Shown piece after piece: positions 16,298 to 24,244 of a stretch of DNA of 64,000 nt. How positions within the stretch are numbered: the first letter of the stretch is position 1; every line of letters starts with the position of its first letter. The position numbers and the translations under genes were made by a program. Source of the DNA: Nocardioides mesophilus (GTDB taxonomy: Bacteria > Actinomycetota > Actinomycetes > Propionibacteriales > Nocardioidaceae); assembly GCF_014395785.1 (NCBI RefSeq), contig NZ_CP060713.1:3624501-3688500 (forward strand). Direction: 5' to 3'. The notes beneath the pieces are model-generated. The model did not search any database. It was not told the DNA's origin and worked only from the letters and a program-made list of their open reading frames with translations.

Positions 16298-17661
16298 GCG
16301 AGCAGGTCGGCCGCAGGCTGGCCGGCTGGGTCTCCGGCGGGGCGAGCGGCGTGGCCCGCGGCTTCGGTGGCGGGATGCGCTGGCCGGACCACCGCGTCGC
16401 CCAGGTGCAGCGCCGCACGCTCGGCACCCTGGTGGTCACCCAGAGCCTCGGCGGGCTGGGCCTCACCATCGGCATCGCGGTCGCCGCCGTGCTGGCCGAG
16501 GAGATCACCGGCTCGGCCGAGCTCGCCGGGCTGGCCCAGACCACCCAGGTGCTCGGCGCGGCGGTGGCGTCCTTCCTGCTGGCGCACCTGATGGGCCGGC
16601 GCGGGCGCCGGCCCGGCCTGGTGCTGGGCTACCTGCTCGGCGCGGCCGGCTCGGCGCTGTGCGTGGTCGCGGGAGTCGTCGACTCGTTCGCGGTGCTGCT
16701 CGCCGGCACCGTGCTGCTCGGCTCGACGACGGCGGCCAACGCCCAGTCCCGCTACGCGGCCACCGACCTGGCGCGTCCCGAGCACCGGGCCAGGTCCCTC
16801 TCGCTGGTGGTCTGGGCGACCACGGTCGGCGCGGTCGCCGGCCCGAACCTGACCGGGCCGGCGGGGAGCGCCGCGGCTGGCCTGGGGCTGCCCGCGCTCA
16901 CCGGCCCGTTCCTCTTCGGCACGATCGGCATCCTCGCCGCGGCCGTGGTGATCGCGCTCTTCATGCGTCCGGACCCGCTGACCGTCGCCAAGCAGGCGGC
17001 CCTGGACCGGGACCCGGTCGTGGCCACCGCCGCCGGGACCTCCTGGTCGCGGGTGGTCGCCACCGTCCGCACCCGGCCGGGCGTGGGGGCCGGGATCGCC
17101 GCGCTGGCCCTCGCGCACGCGGTGATGATCGCGGTGATGGTGATGACCCCGCTGCACATGCACCACGGCGGCGCGAGCCTGGAGGTCATCGGCCTGGTGA
17201 TCAGCGTGCACGTGCTGGGCATGTTCGCGCTCTCCCCGGTGGTGGGCTGGGCGGCGGACCGGTTCGGCCGCCCCGTGGTGATGGGCCTGGGCGCGGCCGT
17301 CCTGTTCGCGTCGCTGTTCCTCGCCGGCGGCTCGCCGGACGGCGCCTCCGTGCGGATCGGGGCCGGCCTGTTCCTGCTGGGCCTCGGCTGGTCGCTGTGC
17401 ACGGTGGCCGCCTCGACGCTGCTGTCGGAGTCCGCGCCGATCGAGGTCCGCACCGACGTCCAGGGGGCGGCCGACCTGGTGATGGGCCTGACCGCGGCGG
17501 CGGCCGGCGTCGTCGCGGGCGTCGTCATGGGCCGGCTGGGCTTCGTGGCCCTCAACATCTTCGCGGCCCTGCTGGTGACCGGGGTGGTCACCGCGGCCGA
17601 GTTCGCGCGGCGTGCGGCGGCCCGTCCGGACGCGGCTGTGGACGACGTCCCGGCCCTGTGA
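16294..17661 (+). CDS. MFS transporter
   Basis: This 455-aa integral membrane protein has about 12 hydrophobic segments after an N-terminal cytoplasmic stretch of about 45 residues. The loop 2-3 motif appears as LMGRRGRRPGLVLGY and its second-half counterpart as WAADRFGRPVVMGLG, as in drug-efflux-type MFS proteins. A HMHHGG loop lies in the middle of the second half. Substrate not predictable. It is translationally coupled to DUF3046 and ends 51 nt before the recA LexA box. Confidence 0.87.
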   Translation: MSEQVGRRLAGWVSGGASGVARGFGGGMRWPDHRVAQVQRRTLGTLVVTQSLGGLGLTIGIAVAAVLAEEITGSAELAGLAQTTQVLGAAVASFLLAHLMGRRGRRPGLVLGYLLGAAGSALCVVAGVVDSFAVLLAGTVLLGSTTAANAQSRYAATDLARPEHRARSLSLVVWATTVGAVAGPNLTGPAGSAAAGLGLPALTGPFLFGTIGILAAAVVIALFMRPDPLTVAKQAALDRDPVVATAAGTSWSRVVATVRTRPGVGAGIAALALAHAVMIAVMVMTPLHMHHGGASLEVIGLVISVHVLGMFALSPVVGWAADRFGRPVVMGLGAAVLFASLFLAGGSPDGASVRIGAGLFLLGLGWSLCTVAASTLLSESAPIEVRTDVQGAADLVMGLTAAAAGVVAGVVMGRLGFVALNIFAALLVTGVVTAAEFARRAAARPDAAVDDVPAL

Positions 17662-17712
17662 GCGCGGCCCGGTCTGCACGGCGTCGGGAGCCTCGGGCGT
17701 GTCGGTCGCGGT

Positions 17713-17726
17713 CGAACAGGTGTTCG
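17713..17726 (+). promoter_or_regulatory. LexA (SOS) box of recA
   Basis: CGAACAGGTGTTCG is a perfect CGAAC-N4-GTTCG palindrome, the actinobacterial LexA operator. TAGGCT at 17730-17735 is a plausible -10 just downstream, so LexA would block the upstream recA promoter. Confidence 0.93.
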
Positions 17727-17804
17727 GGCTAGGCTCGGAGCGTCGGAAACGGTCGACGACTGCACGGGATTCTTTCCCCAGGTCGCGCCATCGAGCTCGC
17801 GAAC

Positions 17805-17826
17805 TGTCGGAGGACCTCTCTAGTGT
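17805..17826 (+). promoter_or_regulatory. Second recA promoter, PafBC/RecA-NDp type
   Basis: TGTCGGAG (17805-17812), eight bases and TAGTGT (17821-17826) match the LexA-independent damage promoter TGTCRGTG-N8-TANNNT at all but one fixed position. It lies 63 bp before the recA ATG, the same arrangement as the two-promoter recA region of mycobacteria. Confidence 0.68.
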
Positions 17827-17888
17827 CATTGACGATGAAGAAGACAGCAGGTTCCCCCTCGAGGCGGACAGACGAACGGACTACTTCC

Positions 17889-18950
17889 ATGGCTGGTGGA
17901 GACCGCGACAAGGCGCTCGACGCCGCGCTCGCGAACATCGAGCGACAGTTCGGCAAGGGATCGGTGATGCGGCTCGGCGACGACGTCCGGGCGCCGCTGC
18001 AGGTCATCCCGACCGGATCGATCGCCCTCGACGTGGCGCTGGGCCTCGGCGGCCTGCCCCGCGGACGGGTGGTGGAGATCTACGGGCCCGAGTCCTCGGG
18101 CAAGACGACGGTCGCGCTGCACGCGGTCGCCAACGCCCAGCGGGCCGGCGGCATCGTGGCGTTCATCGACGCCGAGCACGCGCTCGACCCCGACTACGCC
18201 AAGGCGCTCGGTGTGGACACCGACGCGCTGCTGGTCTCGCAGCCCGACTCCGGTGAGCAGGCCCTCGAGATCGCGGACATGCTGATCCGCTCGGGTGCGC
18301 TGGACCTGATCGTGGTCGACTCGGTCGCGGCGCTGGTGCCGCGCGCCGAGATCGAGGGCGAGATGGGCGACAGCCACGTCGGTCTGCAGGCCCGGCTGAT
18401 GAGCCAGGCGCTCCGGAAGATGACCGGTGCCCTCAACGGCGCCGGCACCACGATGATCTTCATCAACCAGCTGCGCGAGAAGATCGGGGTGATGTTCGGC
18501 TCCCCGGAGACCACCACCGGTGGGCGGGCGCTGAAGTTCTACTCCTCGGTCCGGCTCGACGTGCGCCGCATCGAGACGCTCAAGGACGGCCAGGAGATGG
18601 TCGGCAACCGCACCCGCGTCAAGGTGGTCAAGAACAAGGTCGCGCCGCCGTTCAAGCAGGCCGAGTTCGACATCATGTACGGCCAGGGCATCAGCCGCGA
18701 GGGTGGGCTCATCGACGTCGGCGTCGAGGCGGGCCTCGTCCGCAAGGCCGGCGCTTGGTACACCTACGAGGGTGACCAGCTCGGTCAGGGCAAGGAGAAC
18801 GCCCGCGCCTTCCTGCGGGACAACCCCGACCTCGCCAACGAGCTCGAGAAGCGGATCCTCGAGAAGCTCGGGGTGCTGCCGACGCTGGACGCGGAGGCGC
18901 CTGCCGCCCCGGCCCCGGCTCCGGCGGAGCCCACCGGCATCGACTTCTGA
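17889..18950 (+). CDS. recA: RecA recombinase
   Basis: This 353-aa protein is the central strand-exchange enzyme and LexA coprotease. Walker A GPESSGKT is at 66-73. The L1/L2 region has [21 protein letters not shown], and the C-terminus is an Ala/Pro-rich acidic tail ending GIDF. ATG 17889 gives the standard N-terminus ([20 protein letters not shown]). A GTG at 17823 with GGAGG nine bases upstream is in frame, but it lies inside the second promoter and would add 22 residues not usual for RecA. No intein is present. recX follows. Confidence 0.97.
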   Translation: MAGGDRDKALDAALANIERQFGKGSVMRLGDDVRAPLQVIPTGSIALDVALGLGGLPRGRVVEIYGPESSGKTTVALHAVANAQRAGGIVAFIDAEHALDPDYAKALGVDTDALLVSQPDSGEQALEIADMLIRSGALDLIVVDSVAALVPRAEIEGEMGDSHVGLQARLMSQALRKMTGALNGAGTTMIFINQLREKIGVMFGSPETTTGGRALKFYSSVRLDVRRIETLKDGQEMVGNRTRVKVVKNKVAPPFKQAEFDIMYGQGISREGGLIDVGVEAGLVRKAGAWYTYEGDQLGQGKENARAFLRDNPDLANELEKRILEKLGVLPTLDAEAPAAPAPAPAEPTGIDF

Positions 18951-18972
18951 GCCGGGTCAGCTCCGACACGGC

Positions 18973-19650
18973 GTGAACATCCCTCCCGACGACCGCCCGT
19001 CTGGTCCCACCCTCCCAGGGGACCAGACGGGCGGTCCTGTCTCCGGGGACGTCCGGCTCGGTGTCGAGACCTGGCTGGCCGCCCAGGGGGGCGACCCGGC
19101 CCCGCCGCCGGAGGACCAGGCTGCCCTCGGCCCCGAGGCCGACCACGAGGCGGTCGCCCGCAAGATCCTGCTCGACCAGCTCACCGGGGCCGCCCGGACC
19201 CGCTCCGAGCTCTCCGGCAAGCTGGCCAAGAAGGGCGTGCCCGACCAGGTCGCCGAGCGGCTGCTGGACCGCTTCGAGGAGGTCGGCCTGGTCGACGACC
19301 AGGCGTTCGCCCGGTCCTGGGTCCAGTCCCGCCAGCCCGGCAAGGGCCTGGCCCGCCGGGCGCTGGCTCAGGAGCTGCGCCGCAAGGGCGTCGACGACGA
19401 GGTGGCGCGGGAGGCGCTCGACGAGATCGACCCCGACGACGAGATCGAGTCGGCCCGGCTGCTCGTCCGGCGCAAGCTCCGCACCGCCGCCCGGCTGGAC
19501 CGCACCACCGCCGTGCGCCGGCTCGGCGGCATGCTCGCCCGCAAGGGCTACCCACCCGGGGTCGCCTTCCGCGTCGTCCGCGAGGAGCTGGACGCGGTGG
19601 GTCACGGCGCCGAAGAGCCCGAGGGGGCCGAGGAGCTGGACCTTCCTTGA
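18973..19650 (+). CDS. recX: RecX, regulator of RecA
   Basis: This 225-aa helical-repeat protein modulates RecA filament activity. The conserved core starts near residue 55 (VARKILLDQLTGAARTRSEL) with three tandem three-helix modules (LAKKGVPDQVAERLLDRFE; RRALAQELRRKGVDDEVA; GGMLARKGYPPGVAFRVV). The start is uncertain: GTG 18973 is the only in-frame start codon before the core apart from upstream ones, and it has a poor ribosome site. Codons 7-22 are occupied by an 18-bp perfect inverted repeat, which should limit expression relative to recA. Confidence 0.9.
   Translation: MNIPPDDRPSGPTLPGDQTGGPVSGDVRLGVETWLAAQGGDPAPPPEDQAALGPEADHEAVARKILLDQLTGAARTRSELSGKLAKKGVPDQVAERLLDRFEEVGLVDDQAFARSWVQSRQPGKGLARRALAQELRRKGVDDEVAREALDEIDPDDEIESARLLVRRKLRTAARLDRTTAVRRLGGMLARKGYPPGVAFRVVREELDAVGHGAEEPEGAEELDLP
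18991..19036 (+). terminator. 18-bp perfect hairpin between recA and the recX core (attenuator)
   Basis: Arms 18991-19008 and 19019-19036 are exact reverse complements (18 of 18), with a 10-nt loop. No T-run follows, as is common for high-GC actinobacterial terminators. It starts 40 nt after the recA stop but lies inside the beginning of the recX reading frame. A leaky terminator between recA and recX is known in E. coli; the same role is inferred here. Confidence 0.75.
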
Positions 19651-19675
19651 CCGGCCCCTGCCCGCGACCTAGATT
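19647..19675 (+). promoter_or_regulatory. Housekeeping-type promoter for rny
   Basis: TTGACC (19647-19652), a 17-bp spacer and TAGATT (19670-19675) form a near-consensus vegetative promoter. The -35 overlaps the recX stop codon. It would give rny its own transcript with a leader of about 180 nt. Confidence 0.72.
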
Positions 19676-19680
19676 CAAAG

Positions 19681-19779
19681 GTGCAGCATCGACACCCCGG
19701 TTCTCCGGGGTCTGACCCGACACACACCCCGGCTCCGGCCGGGACGCGAACGACAGGCAGTCCGGCACAGCGGCCCTGA
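19681..19779 (+). CDS. Possible 32-codon leader ORF upstream of rny
   Basis: A GTG at 19681 lies five bases after the rny -10 box, so it would be a leaderless start. The frame runs 32 codons (VQHRHPGSPGSDPTHTP...) to TGA at 19777-19779. The peptide is Pro/Thr/Gly-rich with no known motif. It overlaps the hairpin at 19694-19711. Whether it is translated is unknown; coding potential alone does not establish it. Confidence 0.25.
   Translation: MQHRHPGSPGSDPTHTPAPAGTRTTGSPAQRP
19694..19711 (+). other. Stem-loop in the rny leader
   Basis: ACCCCGG, TTCT loop, CCGGGGT: a perfect 7-bp stem near the 5' end of the predicted rny mRNA. It could be a transcript-stabilising or RNase-sensitive element, or the recX terminator; no T-run follows. 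Confidence 0.45.
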
Positions 19780-19863
19780 CACCGGCCGTGGGGAGGGCGT
19801 TCCCGCATCCTGGGGACGCCTTCGTCGGCGAGCCGTCCTCGCGCCATAGAGAAGGAGCGGCTC

Positions 19864-21312
19864 GTGGACGTGACCGGCGTGACCGAGATCCTCGTGGCCG
19901 TGCTGGGGGTCATCGCCGCGCTCGCGGTCGCCACGATCGCCGTGCTGCTGTTCTACCGCCACCGCGCGGCCCGGCATGAGCACGAGCTGCACCAGGACCT
20001 CCAGGAGCAGCGCCAGGACATCGAGCGGCGCGAGCACCGCCTCGCCGAGCGCGAGGAGCGGCTCGACGCCGAGCAGCGCCACCTCGACGAGCGGGCCCAC
20101 CAGCTCGCGGAGACCGAGGCCGCCCAGGAGGCCCGCCGCCTCGAGCTGCTCGACATCGAGGAGGAGCGCCGGCTGCTCCTCGAGCGCCTCGCCGGCCTCA
20201 CCGCCGAGGACGCCAAGGCGCAGCTGGTCGAGACCATCGAGGCCGAGGCCAAGCGCAGCGCCGCGATCCTGGCCCGCGACATCGAGCGGGCCGCGCAGGA
20301 CGAGGCCGAGATGCGGGCCAAGAAGGTGCTGGGCACCGTCATCCAGCGGCTCGCCGCCGAGCAGACCGCGGAGTCGGTGGTCTCGCTGGTGCCGCTGCCC
20401 TCGGACGACATGAAGGGCCGGGTGATCGGCCGGGAGGGACGCAACATCCGTGCCTACGAGCAGATCACCGGCGTCAACCTGATCATCGACGACACCCCCG
20501 GTGCGGTGCTGCTGAGCTGCTTCGACCCGGTCCGCCGCGAGGTCGGCCGGCTGACGCTCGAGGAGCTGGTGGCCGACGGGCGGATCCACCCGACCCGGAT
20601 CGAGGAGGTCCACGAGCGGTGCGAGCGCGAGGTGGACGCTCTCTGCGCCCGGGCCGGCGACGACGCCGCGGTCGAGGCGGGGGTCGCCGACCTGCACCCC
20701 GAGCTGCTGGCCACGATGGGCCGCCTGAAGTACCGCACCTCCTACGGGCAGAACGTGCTGCGACACCTGGTGGAGTCCGCCCACATCGCCGGGATGCTGG
20801 CCGACGAGCTCGGCCTCTCGCGCGAGTCGATCGTGCGGGGGGCCTTCCTCCACGACATCGGCAAGGCGCTGACCCACGAGGCCGAGGGGTCGCACGCCAT
20901 CGTGGGCGCTGAGCTCGCCCGCCGCTATGGCGAGAGCGAGGACGTCGTCCACGCGATCGAGGCCCACCACAACGAGGTCGAGCCGCGCACCGTCGAGGCG
21001 GTGCTCACCCAGGCCGCCGACGCGATCAGCGGCGGCCGACCGGGAGCGCGCCGCGAGTCGCTGGAGGCCTACGTGCAGCGGTTGCACCGGCTCGAGGAGA
21101 TCGCGCTGGCCAAGGAGGGGGTCGAGAAGGTGTTCGCCATGCAGGCCGGTCGCGACGTGCGGGTGATGGTCTCGCCGTCGGTCGTCGACGACATCGAAGC
21201 CCAGGTCCTGGCCCGCGACATCGCCAAGCAGATCGAGGAGGAGCTCACCTACCCCGGTCAGATCAAGGTCACCGTCGTCCGGGAGTCCCGGGCCACCGAG
21301 ATCGCCCGCTGA
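19864..21312 (+). CDS. rny: Ribonuclease Y
   Basis: This 482-aa membrane-anchored endoribonuclease starts mRNA decay. It has one N-terminal transmembrane segment (about 9-31), a long charged coiled coil rich in Glu/Arg (about 35-170), a KH domain with GRVIGREGRNIRAYE (about 188-202) and an HD domain with HDIGKA (metal-binding His-Asp) and IEAHHNEVEP. The GTG start has GAAGGAG seven bases upstream. Rny replaces or accompanies RNase E/J in actinobacteria. A GNAT gene follows after 4 nt. Confidence 0.94.
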   Translation: MDVTGVTEILVAVLGVIAALAVATIAVLLFYRHRAARHEHELHQDLQEQRQDIERREHRLAEREERLDAEQRHLDERAHQLAETEAAQEARRLELLDIEEERRLLLERLAGLTAEDAKAQLVETIEAEAKRSAAILARDIERAAQDEAEMRAKKVLGTVIQRLAAEQTAESVVSLVPLPSDDMKGRVIGREGRNIRAYEQITGVNLIIDDTPGAVLLSCFDPVRREVGRLTLEELVADGRIHPTRIEEVHERCEREVDALCARAGDDAAVEAGVADLHPELLATMGRLKYRTSYGQNVLRHLVESAHIAGMLADELGLSRESIVRGAFLHDIGKALTHEAEGSHAIVGAELARRYGESEDVVHAIEAHHNEVEPRTVEAVLTQAADAISGGRPGARRESLEAYVQRLHRLEEIALAKEGVEKVFAMQAGRDVRVMVSPSVVDDIEAQVLARDIAKQIEEELTYPGQIKVTVVRESRATEIAR

Positions 21313-21316
21313 GCCC

Positions 21317-22168
21317 ATGGGCACCCCGCGCGGCTCCAGCGTCGTGCTGCGGCCCGCCTCCGGGGCCGGCGAGGGCGGCTTCCGGGTCGTGCAGACGCTG
21401 CGGCACGCGGGGGAGTCGGTGTACGGCGGCTGCCTGCGGGCGCTGCGGGCCGCGGGGCTCGACGGGCTGGAGCCGTGGGCGGTCGACCTGGCGGAGCGTC
21501 AGGCCCTGCTGGCCTGCGACGTCCCGGACACGGTCGGCCTGCACCACCTCAGGCTCGACCCGCGCGAGGACGCGGTGGCCCGGGTGGCCGCCGTGCCCCG
21601 GGCCGTGATCGGGTTCCGCCCGCTCACCCGGGCCGACCTGCCCGACGTGGTGCGCTGGGTGCACGAGCCGCACGTCGCGCGGTGGTGGAACGACGAGGCG
21701 GCCGACCTGGACCGGGCCGAGGCGCACTACGGGCCGGCCATCGACGGCACCGAGCCGACCCGGCGCTGGGTCGTGGAGATCAACGGCCGCTCGGTCGGGT
21801 TCGTGCAGGACTACCTCATCGGGGACCATCCCGACTGGGCGCTGCTCACCGCGGCGCCGGACGCGGTCGGCTTCGACTACGCGATCGGGGAGCGGTCCTG
21901 GGTCGGGCACGGGCTCGGCACCCGGATGCTGTGGCAGTTCCTGCGTGACGTGGTGCGGCCGCACTACCCGCAGGCGCCGTCCTTCTTCGCGGCCCCCGAC
22001 CACCGCAACGTCGCGTCGCTGCGGGTCCTCGACAAGCTCGGCTTCGTCCGCGGGCTGTGGTTCGACGAGCCGCGCACCGACGGGGGAGCCGACACCGTGG
22101 TCGGGTGTCGCCTCGACGTCCGCCGGGTCTTCGGCGCCGCCTCGGCCGGTCTGGTTACTGCCGAGTAA
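21317..22168 (+). CDS. GNAT acetyltransferase, AAC(6')-like
   Basis: In this 283-aa protein residues about 96-280 are a GNAT domain of the aminoglycoside 6'-acetyltransferase/siderophore-acyltransferase type: IGFRPLTRADLPDVVRWVHEPHVARWW, then WVGHGLGTRMLWQFL (acetyl-CoA site) and ASLRVLDKLGFVRG. The N-terminal 95 residues are unrecognised and may be a separate small domain. It starts 4 nt after the rny stop, so it may be co-transcribed. The natural substrate is unknown; antibiotic resistance cannot be claimed from sequence. Confidence 0.78.
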   Translation: MGTPRGSSVVLRPASGAGEGGFRVVQTLRHAGESVYGGCLRALRAAGLDGLEPWAVDLAERQALLACDVPDTVGLHHLRLDPREDAVARVAAVPRAVIGFRPLTRADLPDVVRWVHEPHVARWWNDEAADLDRAEAHYGPAIDGTEPTRRWVVEINGRSVGFVQDYLIGDHPDWALLTAAPDAVGFDYAIGERSWVGHGLGTRMLWQFLRDVVRPHYPQAPSFFAAPDHRNVASLRVLDKLGFVRGLWFDEPRTDGGADTVVGCRLDVRRVFGAASAGLVTAE

Positions 22169-22170
22169 TC

Positions 22171-22176
22171 TAGGCT
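22171..22176 (+). promoter_or_regulatory. -10 box (TAGGCT) of the DUF4442 gene
   Basis: TAGGCT followed by six bases and ATG 22183, leaderless spacing; it lies between the two genes. No -35 seen. Confidence 0.45.
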
Positions 22177-22182
22177 CTGGTC

Positions 22183-22650
22183 ATGCCGACCGTGCTGCGC
22201 CTCTACGACCGTCTCTCCGGGCTGCCCCAGGGGCGCCGCGCCTTCTCCTTCCTCTTCGGCCGGAAGGCGCCGTACTTCGCCACGATCCGGCCCCGGTTCA
22301 CCGAGCTGCGCCCGAACCACGCGGAGCTGGTGATCCGCAAGCGCCGGCGGGTGCACAACCATCTCAAGACGGTGCACGTGATCGCGATCTGCAACGGGCT
22401 CGAGGCCGCGATGGGGGCCTTGGCGGAGGCGAGCGTGCCGGCGCAGAGACGGTGGATCCCCAAGGGCATGGAGGTGGCCTACACCGCCAAGGCGACCAGC
22501 GACATCACCTGCATCGCCGAGACCGACCCCGAGCGGTGGCTCGGCGACGACCCCGACGTTCCGGTGCGGGTTCGCGCGCTGCGCGAGGACGGCACCGTGG
22601 TCGTCGAGGGCGTCATCCGGCTCTGGGTGACCGACAAGCCGGCCCGGTGA
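22183..22650 (+). CDS. DUF4442 hotdog-fold protein (possible acyl-CoA thioesterase)
   Basis: This 155-aa protein has the single hotdog domain pattern of DUF4442: LRPNHAELVIRKRRRVHNHLKTVHVIAICNGLEAAMG, where the HN..HVIA helix corresponds to the hotdog central helix, then PKGMEVAYTAKATSDITCIAE strands. Such proteins are presumed thioesterases, but the catalytic residue is not assigned and the substrate is unknown. It is convergent with the amino-acid transporter operon, whose last stop is at 22652. Confidence 0.82.
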   Translation: MPTVLRLYDRLSGLPQGRRAFSFLFGRKAPYFATIRPRFTELRPNHAELVIRKRRRVHNHLKTVHVIAICNGLEAAMGALAEASVPAQRRWIPKGMEVAYTAKATSDITCIAETDPERWLGDDPDVPVRVRALREDGTVVVEGVIRLWVTDKPAR

Positions 22651-22651
22651 G

Positions 22652-23494
22652 TCAGACCCCGGCGTTCTGAGCGGCGTTGATCGTGCCCAGGTCGACCTTC
22701 TGACCCGACGACTGACCGCGACGGGCCATCCGGGCCTCGAGGTAGATCGCCAACCGGGACAGCGAGTAGTTGATCGTGATGAAGATGGCGGCGGCGACCG
22801 CCAGCGGCACGAACGTGTGGTGGATGAACCCGGCGATGCCCTGGGACTCCACGACCAGCTCCCGGTAGGACACGATCTGGCCCAGCGCGGTGTCCTTCAG
22901 GACGATCACGCACTGGCTGACGATGGCCGGCAGCATGATCGTGATGCTCTGCGGCATCAGCACCAGCCGCATCACCTGGTTCTTGCGCATGCCGATCGCG
23001 TACGCCGCCTCGGACTGGCCCTGTGGCACCGCCAGCATGCCGGCACGGAACACCTCGGCGAGCACCGAGCCGTTGTAGAGCGTCAGAGCGAGGACCAGGC
23101 TCCAGTAGAGCCCCAGGCCGAGCCCGAAGTAGACGAACATGATCTGCAGCAGCAGCGGCACCGCGCGGAAGAACTCCACGACGACCCGCGCCGGGAACCG
23201 GACCCAGGCCCGATCCGAGAGCCGGGCGATGGCCAGGACGGCGCCGAAAACCACCGAGAGGACGATCGCGGACGCGGCGGCCTTCAAGGTCGCGAGGAGA
23301 CCCTTCCAGTAGGCCTCCCAGATGTTCGGCTGGCTCATGTCCTCCCAGACGGAGGCCTGGAACTCGCCTTCCTCGTAGAGCTTCCACAGCACCCAGGCGA
23401 GCAGCAGCACGGCGAGCACCGCGGCGATCACGGTCATGATGCGGTGACGCGCCTGGGCCTTGGGGCCCGGGGTGTCGAACAGGACGGTGCTCAT
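22652..23494 (-). CDS. gluD: Glutamate-type amino-acid ABC transporter permease (GluD-like)
   Basis: This 280-aa inner-membrane permease of the polar amino-acid HisM/GlnP family has a first span at about 20-40, a periplasmic-side segment, then five spans from about 60. The EAA loop for ATPase docking is AAYAIGMRKNQVMRLVLMPQ. ATG 23494 overlaps the gluC stop by 4 nt. It is the last gene of a four-gene operon whose order (ATPase, binding protein, two permeases) matches the corynebacterial gluABCD glutamate system. Confidence 0.9.
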   Translation of the reverse strand: MSTVLFDTPGPKAQARHRIMTVIAAVLAVLLLAWVLWKLYEEGEFQASVWEDMSQPNIWEAYWKGLLATLKAAASAIVLSVVFGAVLAIARLSDRAWVRFPARVVVEFFRAVPLLLQIMFVYFGLGLGLYWSLVLALTLYNGSVLAEVFRAGMLAVPQGQSEAAYAIGMRKNQVMRLVLMPQSITIMLPAIVSQCVIVLKDTALGQIVSYRELVVESQGIAGFIHHTFVPLAVAAAIFITINYSLSRLAIYLEARMARRGQSSGQKVDLGTINAAQNAGV

Positions 23495-24171
23495 CGGGCC
23501 ACCGCCAGTCGCCGCTCGAGGAACGTTGCCGCGGTGGAGATCACCGCGACGATGAGGATGTAGCCCAGCGCGATCCCGAGGAAGATCGCCCACAGGTCGG
23601 AGGAGTACTGGTTGCTGAGCTTGCGCATCACGTAGGCCGCCTCCGGCACCCCGAAGATGGCCACCACGCTGGTGTTCTTCGCGAGCGCGATATAGGTGCT
23701 CGCCAGCGGCGGGATCACGGTGCGGAACGCCTGGGGGAGCACCACGAGGCGCAACGACTGGGTGAAGCTCATGCCGACCGAGCGGGCGGCCTCGGCCTGG
23801 CCCGCAGGCACCGAGTTCACGCCCGAGCGCACCGCCTCGCAGACGAAGGCCGCGGTGTAGCTCGACAGGCCCAGGGTGGCCACGATGAAGAAGGTGTCGA
23901 ACTGGCGGAACCCGATGCTGAAGCCGAGGCTGTTGAAGCCGAGCACCGGGATCACGTAGATCGCCAGGGCCAGGATCAGCACCAAGGGCGTGTTGCGGAA
24001 CGTGTTGACGTACCACGTTCCGATCGCCTGCAGCGAGGCGACCGGCGAGACCCGGAAGCTGGCCAGCAGCGTGCCGAGGATCGTCGAGAAGATTCCCGAG
24101 AACAGCAACAGCCACAGCGTGTTGGAGAAGCCTCGGAGGATCTGATCGAGGTTGTCGATCAATGTGTCCAT
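23491..24171 (-). CDS. gluC: Glutamate-type amino-acid ABC transporter permease (GluC-like)
   Basis: This 226-aa permease has five to six membrane spans. The EAA motif EAARSVGMSFTQSLRLVVLPQ is near residues 132-152. A longer paralogue (gluD) overlaps its 3' end; the two should form the heterodimeric membrane channel for the GluB-delivered substrate. The start is the only ATG near the upstream end of the hydrophobic region and lies 73 nt after the binding-protein stop. Confidence 0.9.
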   Translation of the reverse strand: MDTLIDNLDQILRGFSNTLWLLLFSGIFSTILGTLLASFRVSPVASLQAIGTWYVNTFRNTPLVLILALAIYVIPVLGFNSLGFSIGFRQFDTFFIVATLGLSSYTAAFVCEAVRSGVNSVPAGQAEAARSVGMSFTQSLRLVVLPQAFRTVIPPLASTYIALAKNTSVVAIFGVPEAAYVMRKLSNQYSSDLWAIFLGIALGYILIVAVISTAATFLERRLAVAR

Positions 24172-24244
24172 GGAGTCAGCGCCTCATCTAGGTTCCTGGC
24201 GCGAGCGGGACCCGGGGGTCCCGCCCGCGGCTGCGGACGTGGCG

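Noticed and set aside
17823-17888. RecA start at GTG 17823 with GGAGG nine bases upstream
   Set aside because: The site coincides with a PafBC-like promoter, adds 22 residues foreign to RecA N-termini, and the ATG at 17889 gives the standard N-terminus.
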